A stretch of 64,000 nucleotides of DNA from positions 2,728,001 to 2,792,000 of the forward strand of contig CP014773.1 in the NCBI GenBank assembly GCA_001596135.1, given 5' to 3'. Positions 8,315-16,371 of this stretch are shown here, piece by piece; position 1 is the stretch's first letter, and each line of letters begins with the position of its first letter. The translations under genes and the position numbers were made by a program. Below the pieces are notes generated by a model that had not been told where the DNA came from, did no database searches, and saw only the letters and a list, made by a program, of their open reading frames with translations. The stretch comes from Mucilaginibacter sp. PAMC 26640 (GTDB lineage: Bacteria; Bacteroidota; Bacteroidia; Sphingobacteriales; Sphingobacteriaceae).

Positions 8315-8818
8315 TCAGGATATTTGTCCCCGTATTTTGTTGATAATGGATGTAGAGGAGTAGCCATCCACCAGCGTAATCGTTTTCACTTCGCCGCCAT
8401 TGGCTAAAACCTCTTTGGCACCAGCAATTTGATCTACGGTATAATCGGCACCTTTAACCAGCACATCCGGCATCAGGGTAACGATCAGATCGCGGGGGGT
8501 ATCATCTTCAAAAATCACCACCCCATCTATAAAAAACAAGGCGGCCAGCAAGGCTGCACGATTGCTTTGGTCATTAACAGGGCGACTTTCGCCTTTCAAC
8601 CTTTTAACAGATGCATCCGAATTTAAGCCGATCACCAGTTTGTCACCCAATTCTGCGGCTTTGGCCATATAGGTAATATGCCCTAAATGCAGCAGATCGA
8701 AAACACCGTTAGTGAATACGATCTTTTTACCTTCCGATTTCCATTCACGGATTTTTTCCGCCAGGGTGGGCGTGTCGGCTATTTTATTTAAAAGGGTTTG
8801 TTCGAGATTATTTCGCAT
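8315..8818 (-). CDS. rfaE2: D-glycero-beta-D-manno-heptose 1-phosphate adenylyltransferase
   Basis: A 167-residue nucleotidyltransferase equal to the C-terminal half of HldE. It makes ADP-D-beta-D-heptose from heptose 1-phosphate and ATP. The signature FTNGVFDLLHLGHITYM (about 35-51) contains the HLGH active-site histidines, and the YSSTSII motif near residue 155 is typical. It is the stand-alone form, so the kinase must be encoded elsewhere. It forms a two-gene unit with the GT9 transferase. Confidence 0.92.
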   Translation of the reverse strand: MRNNLEQTLLNKIADTPTLAEKIREWKSEGKKIVFTNGVFDLLHLGHITYMAKAAELGDKLVIGLNSDASVKRLKGESRPVNDQSNRAALLAALFFIDGVVIFEDDTPRDLIVTLMPDVLVKGADYTVDQIAGAKEVLANGGEVKTITLVDGYSSTSIINKIRGQIS

Positions 8819-8879
8819 ATTATAAAATTAAAATTCCTTTATCGGGAGGTAAGGGCCGAATCGAGCGCCTAGGGCTTTT

Positions 8880-10556
8880 TTACTTTGGCCTTTTCTTTTC
8901 AAAAACTTTGGTAATGTCCTCCAAAGATAAGGCATTCAAACACATTTCTTTTGTTAAGCCGCCTTTACGGGCAATATTTACGCCATACTCCATATCCAGA
9001 AATCCACTTTTGCGGTGGGCATCCGGGTTTATTGAGAGCATTACACCTTTTTCCAGGGCGTACTGATGCCAGCGCCAGTCGAGGTCCAATCGTACTGGGT
9101 TGGCGTTGATCTCTATAACCACGTTATTAGCGGCGCAAGCATCTATTACCATTTTATAGTCGATATCGTAGCCTTTTCTGCTTAGAAGTAAACGGCCGGT
9201 TGGGTGCCCCAGTATGGTAGTGTAAGGGTTTTCTATTGCCTTTATCAACCTCGCGGTAGCTTTCTCTTCAGGCATTTTCAGGTTTGAGTGTACCGAAGCC
9301 ACTATAAAATCAAATTTCTTAAGGATCTCGTCGGGGTAATCCAATGCACCGTCATTCAATATATCTGATTCAATCCCTTTAAACACCTTAAACCCGTTGA
9401 GTTTTTTATTGAGATGGTCTATTTCTTCCTGCTGCTGTAACACCCTTTCGATGCTGAGTCCTTTGGCGTAAAATGCACTTTTACTGTGATCGCACATGCC
9501 TAAATATTCCAATTTGAGGTCATCGCGGCAGTAAAGGGCCATATCCTCAACCGAATGCACACCATCGCTCCAGGTGCTGTGATTATGTAGTGTGCCCTTC
9601 AAATCGTGGTAGGAGATTAGCGTTGGAAGGTTATTGTTAGTAGCACGCTCAATAAATGTATCACCTTCCCGTAGTTCGGGTTGTATCCAGCTGAGATTGG
9701 CTTTTGAGTAGATCAGTTCCTCGCTGCTTGGCTGCTCCAGCCCGTTACCTATGCGCTCCATCACTTCAGCTACATGTTCGTCGTTACCGGTTTGCACAAA
9801 TAGTTCCTGATAATAATCGGCTTTGCTTACGCAGATGATATCAACAAGCAGCCCGTTCGTTAGCTCGCCGCCAATATGATGGCCATTGAGGCTTACATTT
9901 TGCAGGATCTGCGAATTGGCCAGCGCATTGAAGGCAATATCCTGATCAAGACTGCCGATAACGATGACAATCTCCGATATGATCTCACACATCCGGCGAT
10001 ATTCACCAGCCACATGTTTCAATGCATCCGGGAATACTCCCCTTATCTCTTCCATCAGCGCCTTTACTTCTTCCTCCACTTGTGCGTAAAGGAATTTACC
10101 GTTACCCGCCATCCGGAATTCAATTAGCTTGCGGATCTCGTCCTGTGTTTTTAATCCGAAACCCTTAGCTTCCACCAGGCGGTTCTCGTTACAGGCATAA
10201 TACAGCTCGCCAATGTTTTCTATTCCGAGTTCCTTCCATATTACAGCAACCTTTTTAGCACCGATTCCCTTGATGCCCATCATCTCCACTACACCTTCAG
10301 GGGTTTTGTCAAGCATATCCTGAAGATCGGTCATTGTGCCGGTTTCAAGCAGTTCAGCAATTTTAAATGCAAGGCTCTTGCCGATGCCGTCGATCTTTTC
10401 CAATTCCTCCACCGTTTTACCGGCAATAGGGAAGGGGAGTTTATCTACCTTTAAGGCAGCATTGGCTATCGCTTTTATTTTGAACGGGTTAACGTTGTGC
10501 AATTCCATCAATTGCGAGAGCAGGCGAAGCGTACGGGATATGGGCTTGTTTTCCAT
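8880..10556 (-). CDS. polX: DNA polymerase X with PHP exonuclease domain
   Basis: A 558-residue bacterial family X polymerase/PHP protein for repair and gap filling. Helix-hairpin-helix motifs occupy roughly 1-130 (EKIDGIGKSLAFKIAELL; MGIKGIGAKKVAVIW), the degenerate palm-domain nucleotidyltransferase core about 130-310 (IGSLDQDIAFNA), and the PHP domain about 330-550 with HNHSTWSDG, CDHS and INPDAHR metal-binding motifs. The usual GS-D-D catalytic pair looks altered (SLDQDIAFN), so polymerase activity may be weak or lost; this is my reading and needs alignment. The open frame extends 137 codons upstream, but the ATG at 10556 matches the family N-terminus and is preceded by TACTTTTA at 10578-10571. 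Confidence 0.9.
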   Translation of the reverse strand: MENKPISRTLRLLSQLMELHNVNPFKIKAIANAALKVDKLPFPIAGKTVEELEKIDGIGKSLAFKIAELLETGTMTDLQDMLDKTPEGVVEMMGIKGIGAKKVAVIWKELGIENIGELYYACNENRLVEAKGFGLKTQDEIRKLIEFRMAGNGKFLYAQVEEEVKALMEEIRGVFPDALKHVAGEYRRMCEIISEIVIVIGSLDQDIAFNALANSQILQNVSLNGHHIGGELTNGLLVDIICVSKADYYQELFVQTGNDEHVAEVMERIGNGLEQPSSEELIYSKANLSWIQPELREGDTFIERATNNNLPTLISYHDLKGTLHNHSTWSDGVHSVEDMALYCRDDLKLEYLGMCDHSKSAFYAKGLSIERVLQQQEEIDHLNKKLNGFKVFKGIESDILNDGALDYPDEILKKFDFIVASVHSNLKMPEEKATARLIKAIENPYTTILGHPTGRLLLSRKGYDIDYKMVIDACAANNVVIEINANPVRLDLDWRWHQYALEKGVMLSINPDAHRKSGFLDMEYGVNIARKGGLTKEMCLNALSLEDITKVFEKKRPK

Positions 10557-10570
10557 AAATTGGTTTGCAG

Positions 10571-10578
10571 TAAAAGTA
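10571..10578 (-). promoter_or_regulatory. Candidate polX -7 promoter element
   Basis: TACTTTTA on the minus strand matches TAnnTTTG except for the last base, 14 bases before the chosen polX ATG. It would place transcription start next to the ATG and argues against the longer upstream open frame. Confidence 0.35.
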
Positions 10579-10742
10579 CAAAAGGCGGGGGTATTTCGCC
10601 GGTTTATTTGTAATGCAACAAGGCGAGGGATGAAGTGTTTTTTAGCCGCAGAGAAAACGGAGCAGAAGCGGAGGGGCACAGAGCGTGAAAAATTAAAGAA
10701 GATTTGATAAGGAAGTTTCATATTTAGAACCGTAATTGCAAA

Positions 10743-10973
10743 ATGTTTATTATCGATAACGAAGAATTTGAACGAAACCTGTTCTTGACGCAGGCTTATC
10801 GCGAAATACAGCTGGCGAACACCTACAAATCTTCTGCTGAGATTTTGAGGGATTTTAATCCGATGTATAATGAGCAGCTTATCTTTTCTTTTATTAAAGG
10901 ACAATATTCGAATACGGAATTCAACTTCAAGTCGGCTGGTTGGAATATTTATCCTTTTCCCTACCATGGGTAA
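10743..10973 (+). CDS. Small hypothetical protein, possibly a gene remnant
   Basis: An open frame of 76 residues beginning MFIIDNEEFERNLFLTQAY, rich in charged and aromatic residues and without a signal peptide or membrane segment. I recognise no family. It lies divergent from polX and ends just before the terminator of the PQQ lipoprotein gene. Amino acid composition looks protein-like, but no ribosome binding site is obvious and the frame may be a fragment. Confidence 0.35.
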   Translation: MFIIDNEEFERNLFLTQAYREIQLANTYKSSAEILRDFNPMYNEQLIFSFIKGQYSNTEFNFKSAGWNIYPFPYHG

Positions 10974-11032
10974 GGAGAATAATTGTAATTATACTATTTT
11001 GGCTGGCGTATTCCTGTTATAAATACTGATAC

Positions 11033-11063
11033 AAAAAAAGCCGCCTTTTTCAAGGCAGCTTTC
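11033..11063 (-). terminator. Rho-independent terminator of the PQQ-propeller gene
   Basis: A stem AAGCTGCCTT / AAGGCGGCTT (one G-T type mismatch) on the minus strand followed by seven T. It lies about 30 bases after the stop at 11096. Confidence 0.75.
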
Positions 11064-11095
11064 AAACCTATCAAGGTTATGCTTTTTATTGCTGA

Positions 11096-12184
11096 TTATT
11101 TTGTGTTTACAATCAATGGTTTCGATGTAGTTAGGCTATTCGGTAAAGGATATTTCCATTTTTCGTCACCGGATACACTGTTAAGTACATAAAAGAGGCT
11201 CGAACCTCCTCCACCTGCAAAGATATTCTCCTTAAACACCGTGGGTACCGCACCGTTGGCAATGATAGGTTTCTGCCATAATGTTTCACCTGTTAATGCA
11301 TTAACCGCGTATAAATTATTATCATCTGCATTGATAAAAAGCTTACCATTTGCATAAGCGGGTCCGGACGAGAATCCCTTTTCTTGTAACCCCGTCCAAA
11401 TAGCTGTACCATCGGTTTCTTTAATGGCATAAAGGTTTCCAACTGCCTTGGTATCTAAATTATACCAGCTCGAAAAATAGATCACTCCGTTATTCACGAT
11501 AAGTTTTGACTGCTCTAAAGATATGCCGTCGATATTTATTTTCCATTTAAGTTTCCCGGTAAATTGGTTAACAGCGATAAGATCACCTTGGCGATTACCT
11601 ATAAATACTACTTGATTGGAGATGACTGGGCTGGATTGCACAATAACGGCACCAGTATAGTATTTCCATTCTAAAGTACCGCTGTTAGCATTTAAAGCGT
11701 ACAGGTATCCGTCGGTGCTGCCGAAATATACTATACCATTTGCTACAACCGGGCTGCTATCTATATTGGAACTGGTTACATATTTCCATTTTAATAAGCC
11801 GGTATTGCTATCGATAGCGTAAAAGTTATGATCATCGCTACCGAAATAAATAATTTTACCAGTCACCGCCGGGCTGGATATGATGGTACTGGCAGCGGTA
11901 AATTTCCATTTTAAAATTCCGGAACTGGCATTAACTGCGTACAAATTATTGTCGGTATTGGTTGAGTAAATTGTTCCATCGGCGTAAACTGGTGTAGAAT
12001 AAGCAAAATCTCCGTTGGCCTCAAACTTCCAATTTAATATCCCCTCATTGGTAAAAGAATATAAATTTTTGTCATTTGCACCCACATATACATTGTAACC
12101 TTCGGGAGCAGGATTGTCGTTTTTCTTGCAAGATGTACTGACAATGACGAGCAAGATGGTGCCAATTTTCAGTAAATTTCGCAT
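11096..12184 (-). CDS. PQQ-like beta-propeller lipoprotein
   Basis: A 362-residue exported protein made of repeated quinoprotein-type blades. The start at 12184 gives a lipoprotein signal MRNLLKIGTILLVIVSTSC with the lipid cysteine at 19; an upstream in-frame ATG would put 21 residues before it. Seven or eight repeats follow with LYA(V/I/L)NA..G.L.WK-type strands, as in PQQ-binding-like and BamB-like propellers. No dehydrogenase catalytic residues are evident, so it is more likely a structural or scaffold protein than an alcohol dehydrogenase. Monocistronic, flanked by terminators on both sides. Confidence 0.8.
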   Translation of the reverse strand: MRNLLKIGTILLVIVSTSCKKNDNPAPEGYNVYVGANDKNLYSFTNEGILNWKFEANGDFAYSTPVYADGTIYSTNTDNNLYAVNASSGILKWKFTAASTIISSPAVTGKIIYFGSDDHNFYAIDSNTGLLKWKYVTSSNIDSSPVVANGIVYFGSTDGYLYALNANSGTLEWKYYTGAVIVQSSPVISNQVVFIGNRQGDLIAVNQFTGKLKWKINIDGISLEQSKLIVNNGVIYFSSWYNLDTKAVGNLYAIKETDGTAIWTGLQEKGFSSGPAYANGKLFINADDNNLYAVNALTGETLWQKPIIANGAVPTVFKENIFAGGGGSSLFYVLNSVSGDEKWKYPLPNSLTTSKPLIVNTK

Positions 12185-12270
12185 AGTAATAAAGTTAGAT
12201 TTATGCATGTGATATATGGTTTGAGAGATTTTTGCTTTTCGACTCACTATTAAGTAACAGGTTTAATTTC

Positions 12271-12307
12271 AAAAAATAAAAAAGCCGCCTTTTCCAAGGC
12301 GGCTTTT
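12271..12307 (-). terminator. Rho-independent terminator of sppA
   Basis: A strong perfect stem AAAGCCGCCTT / AAGGCGGCTTT with loop TTCC or similar, followed on the minus strand by a T-rich run (complement of 12271-12280). It closes the sppA transcript about 20 bases after its stop. Its stem is nearly the same sequence as that at 11033-11063. Confidence 0.8.
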
Positions 12308-12326
12308 CAAAATATTCAAAATCAAA

Positions 12327-14123
12327 TTATCTGATCACAATATCATAAGGCATCCGTGCCTGCGGGGTGCGCATCATTTGCGTTACGCCTTTTATTTGCT
12401 GGTAGTACTTGTAGTTTTCGCCAAGTTCTGATTTTAAAAACTGCGCTTTTATTTGTGCCGAAAATCCCTGGCCAAATTTGCTTAAAATGCTTTTTTGCTC
12501 GGGATAACTCACTAATTGATACTCTTTCAAGTTCGCTTTTCTAGCGGCAGATGCTACAGCATCGCTAATGTTGCCCAATTTATCTACCAGGCCGATTTTT
12601 ATCGCTTGTTCGCCTGTCCACACCCGGCCCTGGCCAATAGAATTGATGTAGGCCCGGGTTTTATGGCGGCCTTCGGCAACTGCTTTGGTAAAGGTATCAT
12701 AGCCGTGGTCAACACTCTTTTGCAAAATAGCGCGTTCCTCTGGTGTTAACGGTCTGCTGACATCTCCCAAATCGGCATACTTCCCGGTTTTCACACCATC
12801 GAAGGTTACGCCTAGTTTATCGTTGAAAAATTTCTGCATGTTCGGCAGGATAGCAAAGATGCCAATCGAGCCGGTGATGGTATTTGGTTCAGCATAAATG
12901 CTGTCGGCCGCACAGGCAATATAATACCCGCCAGATGCTGCAACATCGCCCATTGAAACGATTACCGGCTTCGCTTTTTTAGCCAGCACCACTTCGCGCC
13001 AGATAATGGCAGAGGCCAGGGAACCACCACCCGGTGAATTCACTCTTAAAACAATGGCTTTAACTTTATCGTCTGTACGTGCCTTGCGGATAGCTTTCGA
13101 GATCTTTTCAGATCCGATGGTATTATCGTCGCCGTCTCCGCCGGCAATGTCTCCCGATGCATAAATTACTGCGATACGGTTTTTTGAATATGATTTGCTG
13201 TCGTCATCATTATCCTTATCGTCTTTCGGCGCACTTTTAACATAATCAGCCAGTTCAACGCTTTGAAGGTCGTCTTTCTGATTTGTATTGGTGCGGTTCT
13301 TTAGATCGCTCAGTATTTCGTCTTTATACTTCAATCCGTCAACCAATTTATACTTCACGGCATCTTCCGGCTCCTGGATCAAACCGTTGTTGGCGTAATT
13401 AAACAATGAGTCTTTACTGATATGGCGCTGCGCGCTGATCCCGGTTAAAAAGTGATTGTATAACGAACCAAGGTAGGAGGTAACCTGCAGGCGGTTAGGG
13501 TCGCTCATTTTGGTAAGTGTGTATTGTTCTGCATAGCTTTTGTAGGTGCCTACTTTTATAACCTGTGCCTCTATCCCCAATTTATCCAAAGCACCTTTCA
13601 GGAACATGGTTTCGGAACTAAACCCCTTAAACTCAATGATACCTTTTGGGTTAAGGTAAACTTTATTGGCAACGGAAGCGAGGTAATAAAACCCCTGCGT
13701 GTAGATCTCTGAGTAAGCAACTACAAATTTGCCCGATTTTTTAAAATCGATAAGCGCATTGCGCACCTCTTCAGTTGTCGCCTGGCCGGCTAACATATAG
13801 CTTTCATCCAAAAAAATACCTTTAATGTTGCTGTCGCTTTTAGCCTTTTTAATGCTTGCCAAAATTTGATTGAGTCCGATAGCCTTTTCACCATCCAGGC
13901 CTAAAAAGCTTAAACCTGCAAAAGGATTATTTGCGGTACGTTCGGCAATGTTATAGTCTATTTTAATATGTAAAATGGAATTAGCTTCAACGTCAGCGCC
14001 TTTGTCCGAACCTGCTGATGCGACGATGCCGGCGATGAGTGCGAAAAATAATAGGCCAAGAACGACGGTAGAAAGCACGATGCCAACTATTGTGGCCAGA
14101 ACATATTTGAAGAATTGTTTCAT
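12327..14123 (-). CDS. sppA: Signal peptide peptidase SppA, 67K type
   Basis: A 598-residue long-form SppA, a membrane-bound serine protease that degrades cleaved signal peptides on the periplasmic side. A single N-terminal transmembrane helix (about 7-35) precedes two tandem S49 domains. The catalytic serine is in MGDVAASGGYYIACAAD (about 392-408), with the general-base lysine expected in the N-terminal half near YTQGFYYLAS/VGTYKSYAE. An acidic, low-complexity linker (KDDKDNDDDSKS near 305) joins the domains. Divergent from folK with about 90 bases between the starts. Confidence 0.93.
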   Translation of the reverse strand: MKQFFKYVLATIVGIVLSTVVLGLLFFALIAGIVASAGSDKGADVEANSILHIKIDYNIAERTANNPFAGLSFLGLDGEKAIGLNQILASIKKAKSDSNIKGIFLDESYMLAGQATTEEVRNALIDFKKSGKFVVAYSEIYTQGFYYLASVANKVYLNPKGIIEFKGFSSETMFLKGALDKLGIEAQVIKVGTYKSYAEQYTLTKMSDPNRLQVTSYLGSLYNHFLTGISAQRHISKDSLFNYANNGLIQEPEDAVKYKLVDGLKYKDEILSDLKNRTNTNQKDDLQSVELADYVKSAPKDDKDNDDDSKSYSKNRIAVIYASGDIAGGDGDDNTIGSEKISKAIRKARTDDKVKAIVLRVNSPGGGSLASAIIWREVVLAKKAKPVIVSMGDVAASGGYYIACAADSIYAEPNTITGSIGIFAILPNMQKFFNDKLGVTFDGVKTGKYADLGDVSRPLTPEERAILQKSVDHGYDTFTKAVAEGRHKTRAYINSIGQGRVWTGEQAIKIGLVDKLGNISDAVASAARKANLKEYQLVSYPEQKSILSKFGQGFSAQIKAQFLKSELGENYKYYQQIKGVTQMMRTPQARMPYDIVIR

Positions 14124-14214
14124 TAACTGTTATAAATCATTTATATATGCAAACTTACTAAATAGGGGCGGTTTATATGTTATTAAGAGCCCTAACCCCG
14201 ATATTTGTTACAAC

Positions 14215-14694
14215 ATGATTAACGTTTTTTTGCTGTTAGGAAGTAACCTGGGAAACCGGCAACTGTTTTTGCAGGAAGCTATCCGGCAGATTCAAAAAGA
14301 GATTACGCCGGTATTGAAATTATCATCGGTTTACGAGACGCAGTCATGGGGTAAAACCAATCTGCCCGATTACCTGAACCAGGTTATATTACTGCAAACA
14401 AGTCTAACCGCTCGCGCACTATTAAATAAGATACTGGCTATTGAGACTGAACTTGGCCGGCTGCGCGAAGAAAAATGGGGATCGCGCACGATAGATATCG
14501 ATATATTATTTTACGGTGATGACGTGGTTAACGAGCCCGGCCTCATTATACCGCATCCTGAATTACATAACAGGAGCTTTACATTGGCACCACTTGCAGA
14601 AATTGCGCCTGAATTAGTTCACCCACTATTAAACAGCAGTATTTTAACCCTCAAATTAGCTTTAAAAGACGATTTGATGGTAAAAAAGTTATAA
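14215..14694 (+). CDS. folK: 2-amino-4-hydroxy-6-hydroxymethyldihydropteridine pyrophosphokinase
   Basis: A 159-residue HPPK of folate synthesis; it pyrophosphorylates 6-hydroxymethyl-7,8-dihydropterin with ATP. Family features are LLGSNLGNR near the start, SSVYETQSWG (about 40-49), and the signature WGSRTIDIDILFYGD (about 88-102) with IPHPELHNRSFTLAPLAEI following. The frame is open 80 codons further upstream into sppA, but the ATG at 14215 matches the normal start. Followed after 22 bases by an Hpt-domain gene. Confidence 0.95.
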   Translation: MINVFLLLGSNLGNRQLFLQEAIRQIQKEITPVLKLSSVYETQSWGKTNLPDYLNQVILLQTSLTARALLNKILAIETELGRLREEKWGSRTIDIDILFYGDDVVNEPGLIIPHPELHNRSFTLAPLAEIAPELVHPLLNSSILTLKLALKDDLMVKKL

Positions 14695-14716
14695 TTTTGA
14701 CGTATAACCCGATACG

Positions 14717-15094
14717 ATGGCTGATAGCATACCTGCACAAGACCTTGATCTTGCTTTTTTATACGAAATTGCCGATGGCAGTGATGAATTCATTGTGGAT
14801 TCTATAGGCATGTTTTTAGACCAAACGCCGCAGTTGCTGGCCAGTATCAACACTGCTATCAACGCACAGGATTGGGTAACGGCTGCACAGGCAGCGCACA
14901 AACTGAAACCAAATCTTGGCTTTTTTGGAATGCCCTGGAGCCAGGCAACTATACAGGACGTAGAAATTGCCTGCAAGACAGAAGGACAAGATCAGGCCGC
15001 CATCATCGAGAAATTTATGCAGGTACAAACCATGGTCAGTAATAACCTGGTAGCGCTTCAAAAAATTAAAATTGAAAAGGAAGGAAATCTATAG
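14717..15094 (+). CDS. Histidine phosphotransfer (Hpt) domain protein
   Basis: A 125-residue single-domain Hpt protein. The phosphoacceptor histidine lies in AAQAAHKLKPNLGFFGM (about residues 54-70), with the usual glycine-rich turn and following helix. Such proteins relay phosphoryl groups between receiver domains of hybrid kinases and response regulators; the hybrid kinase at 51822-55091 is the only candidate partner in the window and the link is speculative. Probably cotranscribed with folK and ended by the stem at 15153-15192. Confidence 0.85.
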   Translation: MADSIPAQDLDLAFLYEIADGSDEFIVDSIGMFLDQTPQLLASINTAINAQDWVTAAQAAHKLKPNLGFFGMPWSQATIQDVEIACKTEGQDQAAIIEKFMQVQTMVSNNLVALQKIKIEKEGNL

Positions 15095-15152
15095 GAAATT
15101 GATCCGTATGAACGACCGGGTGACTGAATAGCTGGTAAATCCGAAAAAGTAT

Positions 15153-15192
15153 AAAAGCAGAAAGCAATCCCTTGGGATTGCTTTCTGCTTTT
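15153..15192. terminator. Bidirectional terminator between Hpt and purS genes
   Basis: A long perfect stem, AAAAGCAGAAAGCAATCCC paired with its complement, flanked by A on one side and T on the other, so it can end transcription from the Hpt gene on the plus strand and from purS on the minus strand. Confidence 0.8.
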
Positions 15193-15249
15193 ATATCGTA
15201 CGATAGTCGGGCGTTTCTTTCAGACTTTCCTTCTATCCGGACTTACAGA

Positions 15250-15507
15250 CTAAGCAACTTCTTCCAACTTGAAGCTATAGCTTTCCATAATCAGGTTAGC
15301 TAAAAGATTTTTACAGGCTTCATCAACTTTGGCGCTGGCGGCCTCTGTACTGTCGGCTTCTATTTCCAAAGAAATATGCTTTCCGATGCGTACGTTTTGA
15401 ATTTCGGCGAGGCCAAGATTTTTCATACTGCCGGTTACGGCTTTACCCTGCGGATCAAGGATTTCTTTTTTTGGCATTACATCTATTTCGGCCAGGAATT
15501 TTTTCAT
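15250..15507 (-). CDS. purS: Phosphoribosylformylglycinamidine synthase subunit PurS
   Basis: An 85-residue PurS, the small subunit bridging PurL and PurQ in the fourth step of purine synthesis. FLAEIDVMPKKEILDPQGKA at the start and VRIGKHISLEIEA in the middle are the family pattern, and length is normal. purL and purQ are not in the window. It lies 38 bases downstream of pssA in the same direction. Confidence 0.92.
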   Translation of the reverse strand: MKKFLAEIDVMPKKEILDPQGKAVTGSMKNLGLAEIQNVRIGKHISLEIEADSTEAASAKVDEACKNLLANLIMESYSFKLEEVA

Positions 15508-15545
15508 TACTCTTTTTGTGTTAGGTACGATAGCGTATTGACGGA

Positions 15546-16283
15546 CTATTTTCTGTGAGAACCGCTGATTACCGTATCGTTTGCGAATTTTAGTTGAATT
15601 AATGACAAGGTGATATACATTATGATAACCACCGGAACTGCCGCAAATTTAAAAAATAGTATGAGTATTGCAGAAACCAGCAATAATAAATAGCGGTAAA
15701 AGTTTTTGTTAAAGTCGCTGTTCTTAAATTTAAGAGACATTAATGGAATCTCTGCTACGAGTAGGATACACATCACAATGATGAAGCAAACCAAACCATA
15801 AGGATTTAAAATAAAACGTTTCAGGTCCTCGTACTGCAATAGTATTAAGGGGATAGAAGCGATCAATATCGCATTTGCAGGTGTTGGCAGGCCAATAAAG
15901 CTTTCAGCCTGGCGGGTATCAGTGTTGAACTTAGCCAACCTTAAAGCAGAGAATACCGGGATGAGAAAGGCAACAAAGTTGAGCCATTCGCTAACACCGC
16001 TGATCTGGGGTGCCTCCAGTAACAATTCATACATGATTGCCGAAGGCAGTACGCCAAAGCTTACCATATCGGCAAGTGAATCCAGATCTTTACCTATACA
16101 TGATTGTGAATTTAATACCCTTGATGCAAAGCCATCAAAAAAATCAAAAATGGCAGCTAAAAAAATGGCATAAGCAGCTACGATCAGGTTGCCCTGAAAC
16201 GCAAAAAGAATTCCGATACATCCGCTAAACAAGTTTGCGCAGGTAATGGCATTTGGAAGGTGTTTTCTAACTCGCCGCCTCAT
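15546..16283 (-). CDS. pssA: CDP-diacylglycerol-serine O-phosphatidyltransferase
   Basis: A 245-residue integral membrane enzyme making phosphatidylserine, precursor of phosphatidylethanolamine. The CDP-alcohol phosphatidyltransferase signature D-G-x2-A-R-x8-G-x3-D-x3-D is recognisable in FDGFASRVLNSQSCIGKDLDSLAD (about residues 48-71). Six or so hydrophobic helices cover the rest. It heads a probable two-gene unit with purS and begins about 30 bases from the rho terminator. Confidence 0.92.
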   Translation of the reverse strand: MRRRVRKHLPNAITCANLFSGCIGILFAFQGNLIVAAYAIFLAAIFDFFDGFASRVLNSQSCIGKDLDSLADMVSFGVLPSAIMYELLLEAPQISGVSEWLNFVAFLIPVFSALRLAKFNTDTRQAESFIGLPTPANAILIASIPLILLQYEDLKRFILNPYGLVCFIIVMCILLVAEIPLMSLKFKNSDFNKNFYRYLLLLVSAILILFFKFAAVPVVIIMYITLSLIQLKFANDTVISGSHRK

Positions 16284-16312
16284 AATGGGTATGAAGGTAT
16301 TAATATTTTTAT

Positions 16313-16357
16313 AAAAAAACGGAGTTATAAAATAACCGCTGTTAAATTATAACTCCG
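16313..16357 (-). terminator. Terminator of rho
   Basis: An 11-base perfect stem CGGAGTTATAA / TTATAACTCCG with a 16-base loop, followed on the minus strand by seven T. It lies 15 bases after the rho stop. Confidence 0.75.
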
Positions 16358-16371
16358 CATATCTAAATATA

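Noticed and set aside
10557-10967. N-terminal extension of polX by 137 codons
   Set aside because: The extension does not resemble family X polymerases, crosses a promoter-like TACTTTTA, and the normal HhH domain starts at the ATG at 10556.
13975-14214. N-terminal extension of folK overlapping sppA
   Set aside because: The extension reads low-quality sequence antisense to the sppA signal region, and HPPK begins at 14215.
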